From NCBI GenBank assembly GCA_023451855.1, contig JAEXXY010000183.1:1-24518 (forward strand): a DNA stretch of 24,518 bases. The letters run 5' to 3'. Shown piece by piece: positions 14,342 through 21,397 of this stretch. The first letter of the stretch is position 1. The number at the start of each line of letters is the position of its first letter. The translations under genes and the position numbers were made by a program. The notes beneath the pieces were generated by a model. The model worked only from the letters and a program-made list of their open reading frames with translations, was not told where the DNA came from and made no database searches. The stretch comes from Actinomycetes bacterium. GTDB taxonomy: Bacteria; Actinomycetota; Actinomycetes; Actinomycetales; Dermatophilaceae.

Positions 14342-15427
14342 TCACGGGTGGGCGAGCAGTTGATCCCGGCAAGGCCCGCGGCGTTCCTGTAGGGCGACCG
14401 TCTGAGGCACTGTCGTGTACCGGGCACCGAAGCGCGGCACGTCAAGCGTTACGGGTCGCCCGAGCGCCATCTGCACGGCGGCCCACGGCAGGTTCACCCC
14501 CGACAGGGCGCTCTGGTGGACTCCTCCGGACATGCGCGCGTTGGTCTCGAGCAGGTAGGGCCGGGGTCCCGAGTCCAGCAGCGGATGGCGCCAGTAGCGC
14601 ACCTGCGTGTTCGTCAGGAATCCCAGCCGGTGACGGCCGACGATGCTGGCCGCCACCGCGGTCGCCTCAAGGTCCTCGACGAGCTCCTGCGCCCGGCCCA
14701 TCTTGCGTCGGGGGACGGCCGCGAGCACGCGCCCCTGCCGGTCGGCGAGGGTGTCCACGGACACCTCCGGGCCGGGCAGGAACGGCATCAGCATCATCGG
14801 CGGCACGTCCAGTCCGTCGGCGTGGTGGCGTTCCATCGCCGCGGCGACCTCCTCGACGTTGGCCGCGACGCCGGGGTGGGCCAGAAAGTCCGTCAGCCGC
14901 GCCCGTTCACGGGTCAGGACGCGGAAGCCTTCACCGCCCACCCCGGTGACCGGCTTGAGGCAGACCGTGCCCACCTCCTCGGCGAGCGAGTCGAACGCCG
15001 CTACGAGCGCCTCGGCGTCTCGCACCACCCGGTGCGGCGGCACCGGCAGACCGGCACGCGCCGCGTCCTCGTACGCGCGCTGCTTGTCGTCGACCAGCGC
15101 AGCTGCGTCCGCGGGCGCAGCCACCAAGGCCACCCCTGCGGCAGCGAACAGGTCCCGCGCGGCGGACAGGTCGTTCAGATGCACTCGCGGCACGAAGACG
15201 TCGACGCGGTGCCTGGCGCAGAACTCCAGCGCCCAGGCGACATACGCCTCCCCGGCGACCTCCGGGCCGGGTTCGGCCTCCGCCTCGTCGCACGCTGCGA
15301 GCACCGGAGAGCTGAGGTCGGCATGCGTCCCGACCACCCGGACGGAGACATGATCCGGGTTCTCCCGCAGCAGCGCGATGACGTGGTGCGTGGTGGCATA
15401 GCTCCGGTTGACCCAGATCGTCAGCAT
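14342..15427 (-). CDS. ATP-grasp family ligase of the Ter-linked biosynthetic module
   Basis: A 361-residue ATP-grasp enzyme, expected to form a carboxylate-amine or carboxylate-thiol bond through an acylphosphate. The N-terminal preATP-grasp part begins LTIWVNRSYATTHHVI. DDKQRAYEDAARAGLPVPPHR (from 113) is the usual linker into the ATP-binding domain; LKPVTGVGGEGFRVL (157-171) is the Gly-rich phosphate loop; MPFLPGPEVSVD (214-225) and YLLETNARMSGG (291-302) carry the Glu294 and Asn296 metal ligands, followed by SGVNLPWAAVQMALG. The ATG at 15427 is chosen because the sequence upstream is not protein-like; the ribosome-binding site is weak. A TACGGT -10-like sequence lies at 15467-15462 on the minus strand. 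It is divergent from the lyase operon. The substrates are not evident; members of this group occur with Ter genes. Confidence 0.88.
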   Translation of the reverse strand: MLTIWVNRSYATTHHVIALLRENPDHVSVRVVGTHADLSSPVLAACDEAEAEPGPEVAGEAYVAWALEFCARHRVDVFVPRVHLNDLSAARDLFAAAGVALVAAPADAAALVDDKQRAYEDAARAGLPVPPHRVVRDAEALVAAFDSLAEEVGTVCLKPVTGVGGEGFRVLTRERARLTDFLAHPGVAANVEEVAAAMERHHADGLDVPPMMLMPFLPGPEVSVDTLADRQGRVLAAVPRRKMGRAQELVEDLEATAVAASIVGRHRLGFLTNTQVRYWRHPLLDSGPRPYLLETNARMSGGVHQSALSGVNLPWAAVQMALGRPVTLDVPRFGARYTTVPQTVALQERRGPCRDQLLAHP

Positions 15428-15706
15428 GTGAGTGGTCCAGTGTCGGGGGCAGTGAAAGCAGACCGTACCGGCCGGTCGGCGCCCATCGCCCCCGACGCCG
15501 CAGCGCGGCTGCACGCGCCTGGCGTGGCCCGATCGGTTGACATCTCCGCCTTTGCGCACGACCCGTGCTAGGCAATCTGTGGGAAACCAGCACGAACGCC
15601 CGCCCGGAGCGCTTCGATCGGCGAGCTGTTGTCTCGCGGTAGATCGGCAGGGAGCAGCCTTCCGGCCAGCGGGCTCGGCAGGAGTCCATGCCCTAGCGGG
15701 GCGCAT

Positions 15707-15740
15707 TAAGGTCGGCGCCATGATCAGGGGAACAGGGGAA
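15707..15740 (+). promoter_or_regulatory. Candidate -10 and tandem CAGGGGAA repeat before the lyase operon
   Basis: TAAGGT at 15707-15712 is a plausible -10, 136 nt before the lyase start, with no good -35. Just downstream, CAGGGGAA occurs twice in tandem (15725-15732 and 15733-15740). The second copy is spaced as a ribosome-binding site for a short open frame at 15744. The rest of the 420-bp divergent gap 15428-15847 shows no other clear signal. Confidence 0.35.
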
Positions 15741-15743
15741 ACG

Positions 15744-15836
15744 ATGCGAGCACCTGAGCACGCCGCGTCCGCGCGGCGAGCCATCGTCCGCCGAACCACG
15801 CGCACACTCACGCCCTCTTCCGGCCCGAGAGCCTGA
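15744..15836 (+). CDS. Possible 30-residue leader peptide
   Basis: A short open frame starts with ATG at 15744, three nt after AGGGGAA, and stops 11 nt before the lyase ATG; its TGA overlaps the AGAGGAG ribosome-binding site of the lyase. The peptide is Arg-rich (ARRAIVRRTTR) and uses the CGA codon twice, so ribosome stalling or translational coupling could affect the operon. It may equally be a chance frame. An in-frame ATG at 15720 would add eight residues. Confidence 0.25.
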   Translation: MRAPEHAASARRAIVRRTTRTLTPSSGPRA

Positions 15837-15847
15837 GAGGAGCGAGC

Positions 15848-17062
15848 ATGCGCCACTTCTCCCACCTGCCCGAGACGGAGGTCACGCGTCTCTTCCACCG
15901 TCTACCGGTGAGCGTGGACCGCTACGGCGACCCGCAGCTGCTCGCCGTGGCCCTCGGCGCCACCCTGTACTCGCCGGCGACGCGCCCCACGCTCGCCTCC
16001 GACATCGCCTGGCACACAGCGCGCGGCGTCACCTCCTTGGTGGTCGACCTCGAGGACGCTCTCGCCGACGAGCACGTCGAGGCCGGCGAGCGCAACGCCG
16101 CCGAGCAGCTGCGCCGCTACCACGCCACGGGCAACGACGCACCCATGCTCTTCATCCGCGTCCGCGAGCCGGCGCAGATCGGGCGTCTCCTCACCCGACT
16201 CGGAACGGCAGCGACCGTCCTGACCGGGTTCGTCGTCCCGAAGTTCAGCGCCGCCAACGGCGAGGAGTACATCACTGCTGTCGCGGAGGCATCCGCCGCC
16301 TCAGGTGTGCGGCTGCTGGCGATGCCGGTCCTCGAATCGCCGGACATGATCTACCGAGAGTCGCGCAAGGACGCCCTCGTTGCCGCCGCCCGAGTGCTCA
16401 ACAAGCACCGAGAGCACGTCCTCGCGCTTCGCCTCGGCGCTACCGACCTGTGCTCCGCCTACGGGCTGCGCCGGCCCCGCGACATGCCGATCTACGACCT
16501 GCACCTCGTCGCGGAGGTCATCGCCGACATCGTCAACGTCTTCGGCCGCGTCGACGGGACCGGGTTCACCATCACCGGCCCGGTCTGGGAGTACTTCTCC
16601 AAGTCCGAGCGGATGTTCAAGCCACAGCTGCGCGAAAGCCCGTTCGTCGAACATCACGCGCGCGCGTTCCGTCAGCAGCTCATCGCCGACGGCCTCGACG
16701 GGCTCATCCGCGAGGTGATCCTCGACCAGGCGAACGGCCTGACCGGAAAGACGGTCATCCACCCGACGCACGTCGCCGCCGTGAACGCCCTGTCCGTCGT
16801 CGGACACGAGGACTTCTGCGACGCCAGCGACATCCTCGGGCACGAGCTCGCCGGCGGTGTCCGCGCCAGCCGGTACGCGAACAAGATGAACGAGATGAAA
16901 CCCCACGAGGCGTGGGCCCGCCGGGTCACCGCCCGCGCGGCCGCGTTCGGCGTCGCGGCCGAGGGAGTCACCTTCGTCGACCTGCTGGAGGCCTCCGTCA
17001 GCGCTTCTGACCGCGTGCGAGACCACCTCGAGTCCAGTGACTCCCGCGAGGGTGTGGCGTGA
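15848..17062 (+). CDS. HpcH/HpaI aldolase / citrate lyase beta-like C-C lyase
   Basis: A 404-residue TIM-barrel enzyme of the HpcH/HpaI/CitE superfamily, which makes or breaks C-C bonds through metal-bound enolates. Visible landmarks are LYSPATRP (40-47, the counterpart of the CitE Arg segment), VVDLEDALADE (65-75), FIRVRE (102-107), VVPKF (129-133), AMPVLES with Glu163 (158-164), RLGATDLCSAYGLRR (195-209, Asp200 the probable second metal ligand) and KTVIHPTHVAAVN near the C-terminus, the last typical of CitE-like enzymes. It is longer than CitE (about 290 residues). AGAGGAG lies just before the ATG. It opens a four-gene operon with 4-nt overlaps; its GTGA overlap with the PRTase gene suggests coupled translation. 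The substrate is unknown; a sugar-like carbon skeleton has been proposed for this gene set. Confidence 0.9.
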   Translation: MRHFSHLPETEVTRLFHRLPVSVDRYGDPQLLAVALGATLYSPATRPTLASDIAWHTARGVTSLVVDLEDALADEHVEAGERNAAEQLRRYHATGNDAPMLFIRVREPAQIGRLLTRLGTAATVLTGFVVPKFSAANGEEYITAVAEASAASGVRLLAMPVLESPDMIYRESRKDALVAAARVLNKHREHVLALRLGATDLCSAYGLRRPRDMPIYDLHLVAEVIADIVNVFGRVDGTGFTITGPVWEYFSKSERMFKPQLRESPFVEHHARAFRQQLIADGLDGLIREVILDQANGLTGKTVIHPTHVAAVNALSVVGHEDFCDASDILGHELAGGVRASRYANKMNEMKPHEAWARRVTARAAAFGVAAEGVTFVDLLEASVSASDRVRDHLESSDSREGVA

Positions 17063-18696
17063 GCGCGGCCCCGACCCAGACCACGACAACCGGCGGGGCA
17101 CCCAGCGCAGCACGTGGTGGTCCCCTCGCCGGCGAGTCGACGCTGGCCGGTGGGGAAGCGGAAGCTGCTCGCTGCTGGGACGGCGCCTGGGTGAGCGATC
17201 GGCTCGGCGTCTCCCTGGAGAGCGTCGGCTCCCTCGTCGGGCTGCGCATCGAACAGCTCGTCGGGATGGCGGTGCGCCGCAACCCGCGCCGGGCGCACCT
17301 TCTGGTCTCCACCGTCCTGGGCAAGCACGTGCCAACCGACCCGCGAATCGTCTACGGCTCCGGTCGCCTCCTCGGCGAGCTCACCCACGACCTGCTGGAC
17401 GGGCGCCCACGGTCCGAGCGAACCGCCGGGCGCCTTCTTGGGATGGCCCTCGACGGCGACGCGACCGCAGCCGCGGCTCTGCTCACAAGGACCGACCAGC
17501 AGTCGTCGAGCCGGCCGGCGGCCGGGGCAAGGTACTCCTCGCCGCCATCGGGCGGAGGTGCCGCAGGGGGGCCCGTAGCCGTCCTCGGGTTCGCCGAGAC
17601 CGCCACCGCGCTGGGCCACGCCGTCGCGGATACCCTCGGCGCGCCCTATCTGCACTCGACGCGCCGGCACGTTCCCGGCCTGTCCCCGCTGACCGGCTTC
17701 GAGGAGGAGCACTCGCACGCGAGCAGCCACCTGCTGCTGCCGGAGAGCGAGAGCCTCCTCACCGACGCCGACACCGTGGTGCTCGTCGACGACGAGCTCT
17801 CCACCGGAACGACGGCGCTCAACACCATCCGCGCCCTGCACGCCCCCCGGCCCAGACAGCGCTACGTGATCGCCTCCCTGGTCGACCTGCGCTCGGAACA
17901 GGACCACCAGCGGATGCGCGCGGTCGCCGCTCACCTGAAGACGCGCATCGAGGTCGTGGCCCTCGCCGCCGGGCGCGTACACCTGCCCGAAGACGTCCTG
18001 GCCCGCGGGAAAGCCTTGGTCGACGAGCTCACGGTACCCAGAGCAGGCCACATGCGGGAGGCAGCGCCTGAAGCTGAGCGACTAGGGCGCGTGCACCGCA
18101 TGCCGCCGCTGTGGCCGGCCACCGCCAAGGACGGCGCACGGCACGGTTTCACCCCGCAGGACGGGGCGGCGGTGGAACACGCTGCAGCTGCCGTGAGAGA
18201 CGCCATCTGCGACCATCTCGGCGGCTCACGGCAACGACTGCACGTCCTCGCGTTCGAGGAGCTCATGTACGCGCCACTACGCATCGCCTGCCATGTGGCG
18301 CAGACGCACGTCGTCACCTACTCCAGCACCACTCGCTCGCCGGTTCTCCCGGTGCCGATGGCCGCCTATGCGATCCGCAGCTCGTGCACCTTCCCGGCCC
18401 ATGACCAGCCGAGCGACGGGCCCGGACCACGGTTCGCGTACAACGTGCCCGTCGACGCAGACGCCATCGTCTTGGTCGTCGACGACCACGCGGACACCCC
18501 GCAGCTGCACGCCCCGGGCGGCCTCGTCGACCACCTCACCCGCGCGGCACCGGAGGTGCTCGTGGTGACCCTGCCCAGCTACAGGCCCGCCGGCGTCGCA
18601 GGCCACCCCCACCCAGGCCAACCACAGCAAGCCGGCCGAGTCGACCGAACGCCTCCCAGCTACGCACCCGTCGGCCAGGACGGCGCAGTCCGATGA
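17059..18696 (+). CDS. Phosphoribosyltransferase with C-terminal TRSP domain
   Basis: A 545-residue two-domain protein. Residues about 40-330 form a PRTase_2-type phosphoribosyltransferase: IVYGSGRLLGELTH (97-110), VLGFAETATALGHAVAD (175-191) and the PRPP-binding loop VVLVDDELSTGTTALNT (240-256), whose two Asp and the STGTT turn are the classical signature. Residues about 340-590 of the family correspond here to the TRSP domain (from 345), including HVLAFEELMYAPLRIA (395-410) and the name-giving TTRSP (424-428). A disordered Pro/Gln tail ends the protein. It probably transfers or removes a ribose-5-phosphate group on an unknown base or acid. The GTG at 17059 overlaps the upstream stop as GTGA, and its own stop overlaps the next start as ATGA. 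A Gly/Ser-rich insertion at 150-172 separates two parts of the PRTase domain. Confidence 0.9.
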   Translation: MSAAPTQTTTTGGAPSAARGGPLAGESTLAGGEAEAARCWDGAWVSDRLGVSLESVGSLVGLRIEQLVGMAVRRNPRRAHLLVSTVLGKHVPTDPRIVYGSGRLLGELTHDLLDGRPRSERTAGRLLGMALDGDATAAAALLTRTDQQSSSRPAAGARYSSPPSGGGAAGGPVAVLGFAETATALGHAVADTLGAPYLHSTRRHVPGLSPLTGFEEEHSHASSHLLLPESESLLTDADTVVLVDDELSTGTTALNTIRALHAPRPRQRYVIASLVDLRSEQDHQRMRAVAAHLKTRIEVVALAAGRVHLPEDVLARGKALVDELTVPRAGHMREAAPEAERLGRVHRMPPLWPATAKDGARHGFTPQDGAAVEHAAAAVRDAICDHLGGSRQRLHVLAFEELMYAPLRIACHVAQTHVVTYSSTTRSPVLPVPMAAYAIRSSCTFPAHDQPSDGPGPRFAYNVPVDADAIVLVVDDHADTPQLHAPGGLVDHLTRAAPEVLVVTLPSYRPAGVAGHPHPGQPQQAGRVDRTPPSYAPVGQDGAVR

Positions 18697-19976
18697 CGAC
18701 ATCGACGAATGCCACGACAAGGACTCCGATGACGCTCGAGACGTGCCCGCCCGCACCCGCCCCCGTCACCAGGGGAGCCCTGCTCGACCAGAAAAGCCCA
18801 CAGCTGGCGGGCCGAGCCCGCGCCCTGACGTGCGCACCGCAGCAGGGACCGCAGTTCGGCTCCTACCGGGCCGAGGAGGTGACGTGGCTGCTCAAGGACC
18901 TCTCGGACGTGGCCCTGGAAGCGGACATCGCTTCGCGCGAGGCCGACATCCAAGCCGGCCGCGCCCATTACGCGGAGTCCCTGCCGGTCGAGTACCAGCC
19001 GTCAGCGCAGTACCAGCGACTCTACGAGGCCGCCCTGAACCGGTCCGCGCGCCGGGTCGCCCACGCCGTCGGGTTCGTCACCGAACAGGTCCTCGCGGCG
19101 CGCGGCGCCGACCCCGTCCTGGTGTCCCTGGCCCGCGCCGGAACCCCAGTCGGGATCCTCATGCGCCGGTGGGCCGCAGCTGTCCACGGCCGGCGGCTGC
19201 CGCACTATGCCATCTCCATCGTCCGCGGGCGAGGCATCGATGTGAACGCGCTCGCGTACATCGCCAGCCGGCACGACCCCACAACGGCCATGTTCGTCGA
19301 CGGCTGGACCGGCAAGGGCGCCATCACCCGCGAGCTGCTCAGTGCCGTCGAGGACGCCAACGCCCTTTTGGGCACGAGCTTCCCCTCCGACATCGCAGTC
19401 CTGGCTGACACCGGCCGGTGCGTTCGCTTCTTCGGCACCCGCGACGACTTCCTCATCCCGTCGGCCTGCCTGAACTCCACCGTGTCCGGGCTCGTCTCTC
19501 GCACCGTGCTCAACGACGCCCTGATCGGCGAGCACGACTTCCACGGGGCCAAGCAATACCGGGACTTGGCCGCGGTGGACCAGTCCGCTGCTTTCCTCGA
19601 CGCGGTGTCAGTGCACTTCGACACGGACTTGGTCGATGAGGTGAGCCGCCAGCGGGACAGGCGCGGCGACGGGCGTCAGCACCGCGGGCGCCAGCACGAC
19701 GGCGTCCGTCCTGACTGGAGCGGATGGGCCGCCGTCGAGCAGGTGGCGGCCGACCACGGCATCGAGAACATCAACCTGGTGAAGCCCGGTGTAGGGGAGA
19801 CCACCCGGGTGCTGCTGCGCCGCGTTCCCTGGAAGGTCCTCGTGCGCCCGGACCGCCTGGACGAGCTGCAGCACGTCCTGCTGCTGGCCGAACAGCGCGG
19901 CGTACCCGTCGTGCCGGTGGACGGGCTCGCGTACTCATGCATCGGCCTCATCGAACCGAAGGGAACCGACCAGTGA
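18693..19976 (+). CDS. StiP-family (PRTase-like) protein fused to a PELOTA RNA-binding domain
   Basis: A 427-residue protein with two domains. Residues about 50-315 match the family named cysteine protease StiP in annotation, yet the visible motifs look like a phosphoribosyltransferase: PVLVSLARAGTPVGILMRRW (141-160) and a PRPP-loop-like MFVDGWTGKGAITREL (200-215). A charged His/Arg linker (318-343) leads to a PELOTA-type domain (about 345-422), recognisable by HGIENINLVKPGVGETTRVL and AEQRGVPVVPVDGLAYSCIGLI, a fold related to the L7Ae/eRF1 RNA-binding group. It may therefore modify or recognise an RNA or a nucleotide-like intermediate, which is inference. The first 45 residues are low-complexity. 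The ATG at 18693 overlaps the PRTase stop (ATGA), and the stop overlaps the HAD start (GTGA). Confidence 0.88.
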   Translation: MTTSTNATTRTPMTLETCPPAPAPVTRGALLDQKSPQLAGRARALTCAPQQGPQFGSYRAEEVTWLLKDLSDVALEADIASREADIQAGRAHYAESLPVEYQPSAQYQRLYEAALNRSARRVAHAVGFVTEQVLAARGADPVLVSLARAGTPVGILMRRWAAAVHGRRLPHYAISIVRGRGIDVNALAYIASRHDPTTAMFVDGWTGKGAITRELLSAVEDANALLGTSFPSDIAVLADTGRCVRFFGTRDDFLIPSACLNSTVSGLVSRTVLNDALIGEHDFHGAKQYRDLAAVDQSAAFLDAVSVHFDTDLVDEVSRQRDRRGDGRQHRGRQHDGVRPDWSGWAAVEQVAADHGIENINLVKPGVGETTRVLLRRVPWKVLVRPDRLDELQHVLLLAEQRGVPVVPVDGLAYSCIGLIEPKGTDQ

Positions 19977-20899
19977 CCGCGCTCCCCGTCCTGGTCGCCA
20001 GCGACCTGGACGCCACCCTCATCTACTCGGCCAGGTCAATGCTGCTTCGCGTGCCCGACGACCAAGCGCCGAGCATGCTCTGCGTCGAGGTGCACGACCG
20101 GAAGCCGGTGGCCTTCATGACGCTAGCGGCTGCCAATGCTGTCCACCGCCTCAACGAGCTGGGCGCCCTCATGCCCGTCACCACGCGCACCATGGCCCAG
20201 TACCAGCGGGTCCACCTGCCGGGACCGCAGCCGGAGTACGCGGTCTGCGCCAACGGCGGCCGACTCCTTCACCGAGGCCGTGAGGACGAGGACTACACCG
20301 CCGAAATCGCCGCCACTCTGGCCACCAGCAGCGCCCCCCTAGAAGAGGTGCTCGAGCACGTCACCACGGTGGCGCAGCTCGGACAGCGCGCAGGCTTCGT
20401 CAAGAGCTACCGGTCCGCTGAGCGTCTGTTCTGCTACATCGTCCTGCACACCGCGCAGCGACCGGACGACTGGTTCGCGCAGCTGGCGCAACCGTGCGCC
20501 GACCTCGGGTGGGAAGTGACCAGCCAAGGACGCAAGATCTACCTCGTCCCGAACGGCCTGACCAAGGCGGACGCGGTCGCCGCAGTCGCCGAGCGCACCG
20601 GGGCAGGGACGGTCCTCGCCGCGGGCGACTCTCTTCTCGACTTGAGCCTGCTCACATTCGCCGACGCCGCTATCCGCCCCCGGCACGGAGAGTTGCACGC
20701 AGTCGGCTGGAGCCGGCCGAACGTGACCGTGACCAACGCCGAGGGGATTCTCGGCGGAGAGGAGATCGCCGCCTGGATGCTGCACGCCGTCGCCGAGGCC
20801 CCCCGCGGCAGTTCACGCGCGGAAGTGGGGCAGGAAGAGAGCATTACGACCGCCGTCCACCTCACAGGAGCCGATGCCTTCGTGGGCGCCGGGGGCTGA
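19973..20899 (+). CDS. HAD-family phosphatase of the Ter-linked module
   Basis: A 308-residue HAD hydrolase with all four motifs: I, SDLDATL (10-16; Asp11 nucleophile, Asp13 acid-base); II, VTTRT (69-73); III, Lys198 in NGLTKADAV; and IV, AGDSLLDLSLL (217-227; Asp219 and Asp223). The inserted cap between motifs II and III (about 90-185) and overall layout resemble Cof/SPP-type phosphatases, so a phosphorylated sugar or nucleotide is the likely substrate, consistent with removing a 5'-phosphate after the PRTase steps. The GTG at 19973 overlaps the upstream stop as GTGA, making four coupled genes from 15848. The C-terminal 35 residues are low-complexity. It is the last gene of the operon; the next hairpin lies 155 nt downstream. 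Confidence 0.9.
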   Translation: MTALPVLVASDLDATLIYSARSMLLRVPDDQAPSMLCVEVHDRKPVAFMTLAAANAVHRLNELGALMPVTTRTMAQYQRVHLPGPQPEYAVCANGGRLLHRGREDEDYTAEIAATLATSSAPLEEVLEHVTTVAQLGQRAGFVKSYRSAERLFCYIVLHTAQRPDDWFAQLAQPCADLGWEVTSQGRKIYLVPNGLTKADAVAAVAERTGAGTVLAAGDSLLDLSLLTFADAAIRPRHGELHAVGWSRPNVTVTNAEGILGGEEIAAWMLHAVAEAPRGSSRAEVGQEESITTAVHLTGADAFVGAGG

Positions 20900-21054
20900 T
20901 GCCGATCTGTGCCGCGCATTTCAACGTAGGGCGTCGAGCCCGTGCCCTCGACCTCCCAGCAGCGCCGGCGCCAGCGTCCACGTCCCTCGAAGTCGGACTT
21001 CTCGACACCCGGGCCCGAGCTCGTTCCTCGCGCATCTGGGGATGCCGTAACAGC

Positions 21055-21089
21055 AGGAAACCCCGTACCCGTAGGTTCGAGGGTTTCCT
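21055..21089 (+). terminator. Hairpin downstream of the biosynthetic operon
   Basis: AGGAAACCC (21055-21063) and GGGTTTCCT (21081-21089) form a perfect 9-bp stem with a 17-nt loop containing GGTTCGA, which resembles a tRNA T-loop. It could end the HAD operon. No T-run follows. Confidence 0.45.
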
Positions 21090-21107
21090 ATGTCCCAAGA
21101 GATGACT

Positions 21108-21125
21108 CGCGTGCGCGAGGGGGGA
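21108..21125. repeat. 18-bp direct repeat, att-like copy 1
   Basis: The 18 bases CGCGTGCGCGAGGGGGGA are identical to 21246-21263, which span the 3' end of tRNA-Leu (the last 14 bases of the gene plus 4 flanking). Duplications of a tRNA 3' end are the usual trace of site-specific integration. This copy lies 138 bp from the tRNA copy, on the island side. Confidence 0.6.
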
Positions 21126-21176
21126 CTGCGTCGCCTCCGCTTCGCTCCGGCGCCTCCCAAATCCACCTGTTCCATC

Positions 21177-21249
21177 CGCGTGGAGCAGAGGGCCCCAGTA
21201 CACGCGAAGAGGGCCCCGACACCTAGGTCGGGGCCCTCTTCTCCACGCG
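21177..21249 (-). terminator. Overlapping alternative hairpins downstream of tRNA-Leu
   Basis: A perfect 15-bp stem pairs GAAGAGGGCCCCGAC (21206-21220) with GTCGGGGCCCTCTTC (21227-21241) around ACCTAG and should end tRNA-Leu transcription on the minus strand. The same right arm can instead pair over 19 of 20 positions with 21177-21196, using 21230-21249. The two structures exclude each other. The dual design may only reflect an inverted duplication, or it may act from both sides. Confidence 0.7.
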
Positions 21250-21263
21250 TGCGCGAGGGGGGA
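21246..21263. repeat. 18-bp direct repeat, att-like copy 2 at the tRNA-Leu 3' end
   Basis: Identical to 21108-21125. Fourteen of the 18 bases (21250-21263) belong to the discriminator, acceptor and T-stem of tRNA-Leu, so this copy is the probable original attachment core. Confidence 0.6.
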
Positions 21264-21332
21264 TTTGAACCCCCACGCCCTTTCGGACACTGGCACCTGA
21301 AGCCAGCGCGTCTGCCGTTCCGCCACTCGCGC
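21250..21332 (-). tRNA. tRNA-Leu (CAG)
   Basis: An 83-nt type II tRNA. The acceptor GCGCGAG pairs perfectly with CTCGCGC, with discriminator A and no encoded CCA. The D-arm contains TGGCGGAACGGCAGAC, the anticodon arm is CTGGC-TTCAGGT-GCCAG with anticodon CAG, a long variable arm TGTCCGAAAGGGCG follows, and the T-arm is GGGGG-TTCAAAT-CCCCC. It lies near fhaA, an arrangement known in other Actinobacteria, so it marks the ancestral chromosome. Its 3' end faces the Ter region and overlaps an 18-bp duplication. Confidence 0.95.
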
Positions 21333-21397
21333 GTGACAAGAGGACAGTGTGGTGCATAGCCCACCGGATCGCCAAACCGGGGTCGGCCAGGCGTGGG

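Noticed and set aside
14077..14445. Upstream extension of the telA-family frame
   Set aside because: Composition is not protein-like, and a good AAGGAG with ATG at 14076 gives the family N-terminus.
16672..18051. Long minus-strand frame across the lyase and PRTase genes
   Set aside because: Overlaps two well-supported genes and has Arg/Gly/Ala-rich shadow composition.
20900..21107. Short open frames after the HAD gene
   Set aside because: No ribosome-binding sites or motifs; the region is better explained as non-coding DNA with a hairpin and an att-like repeat.
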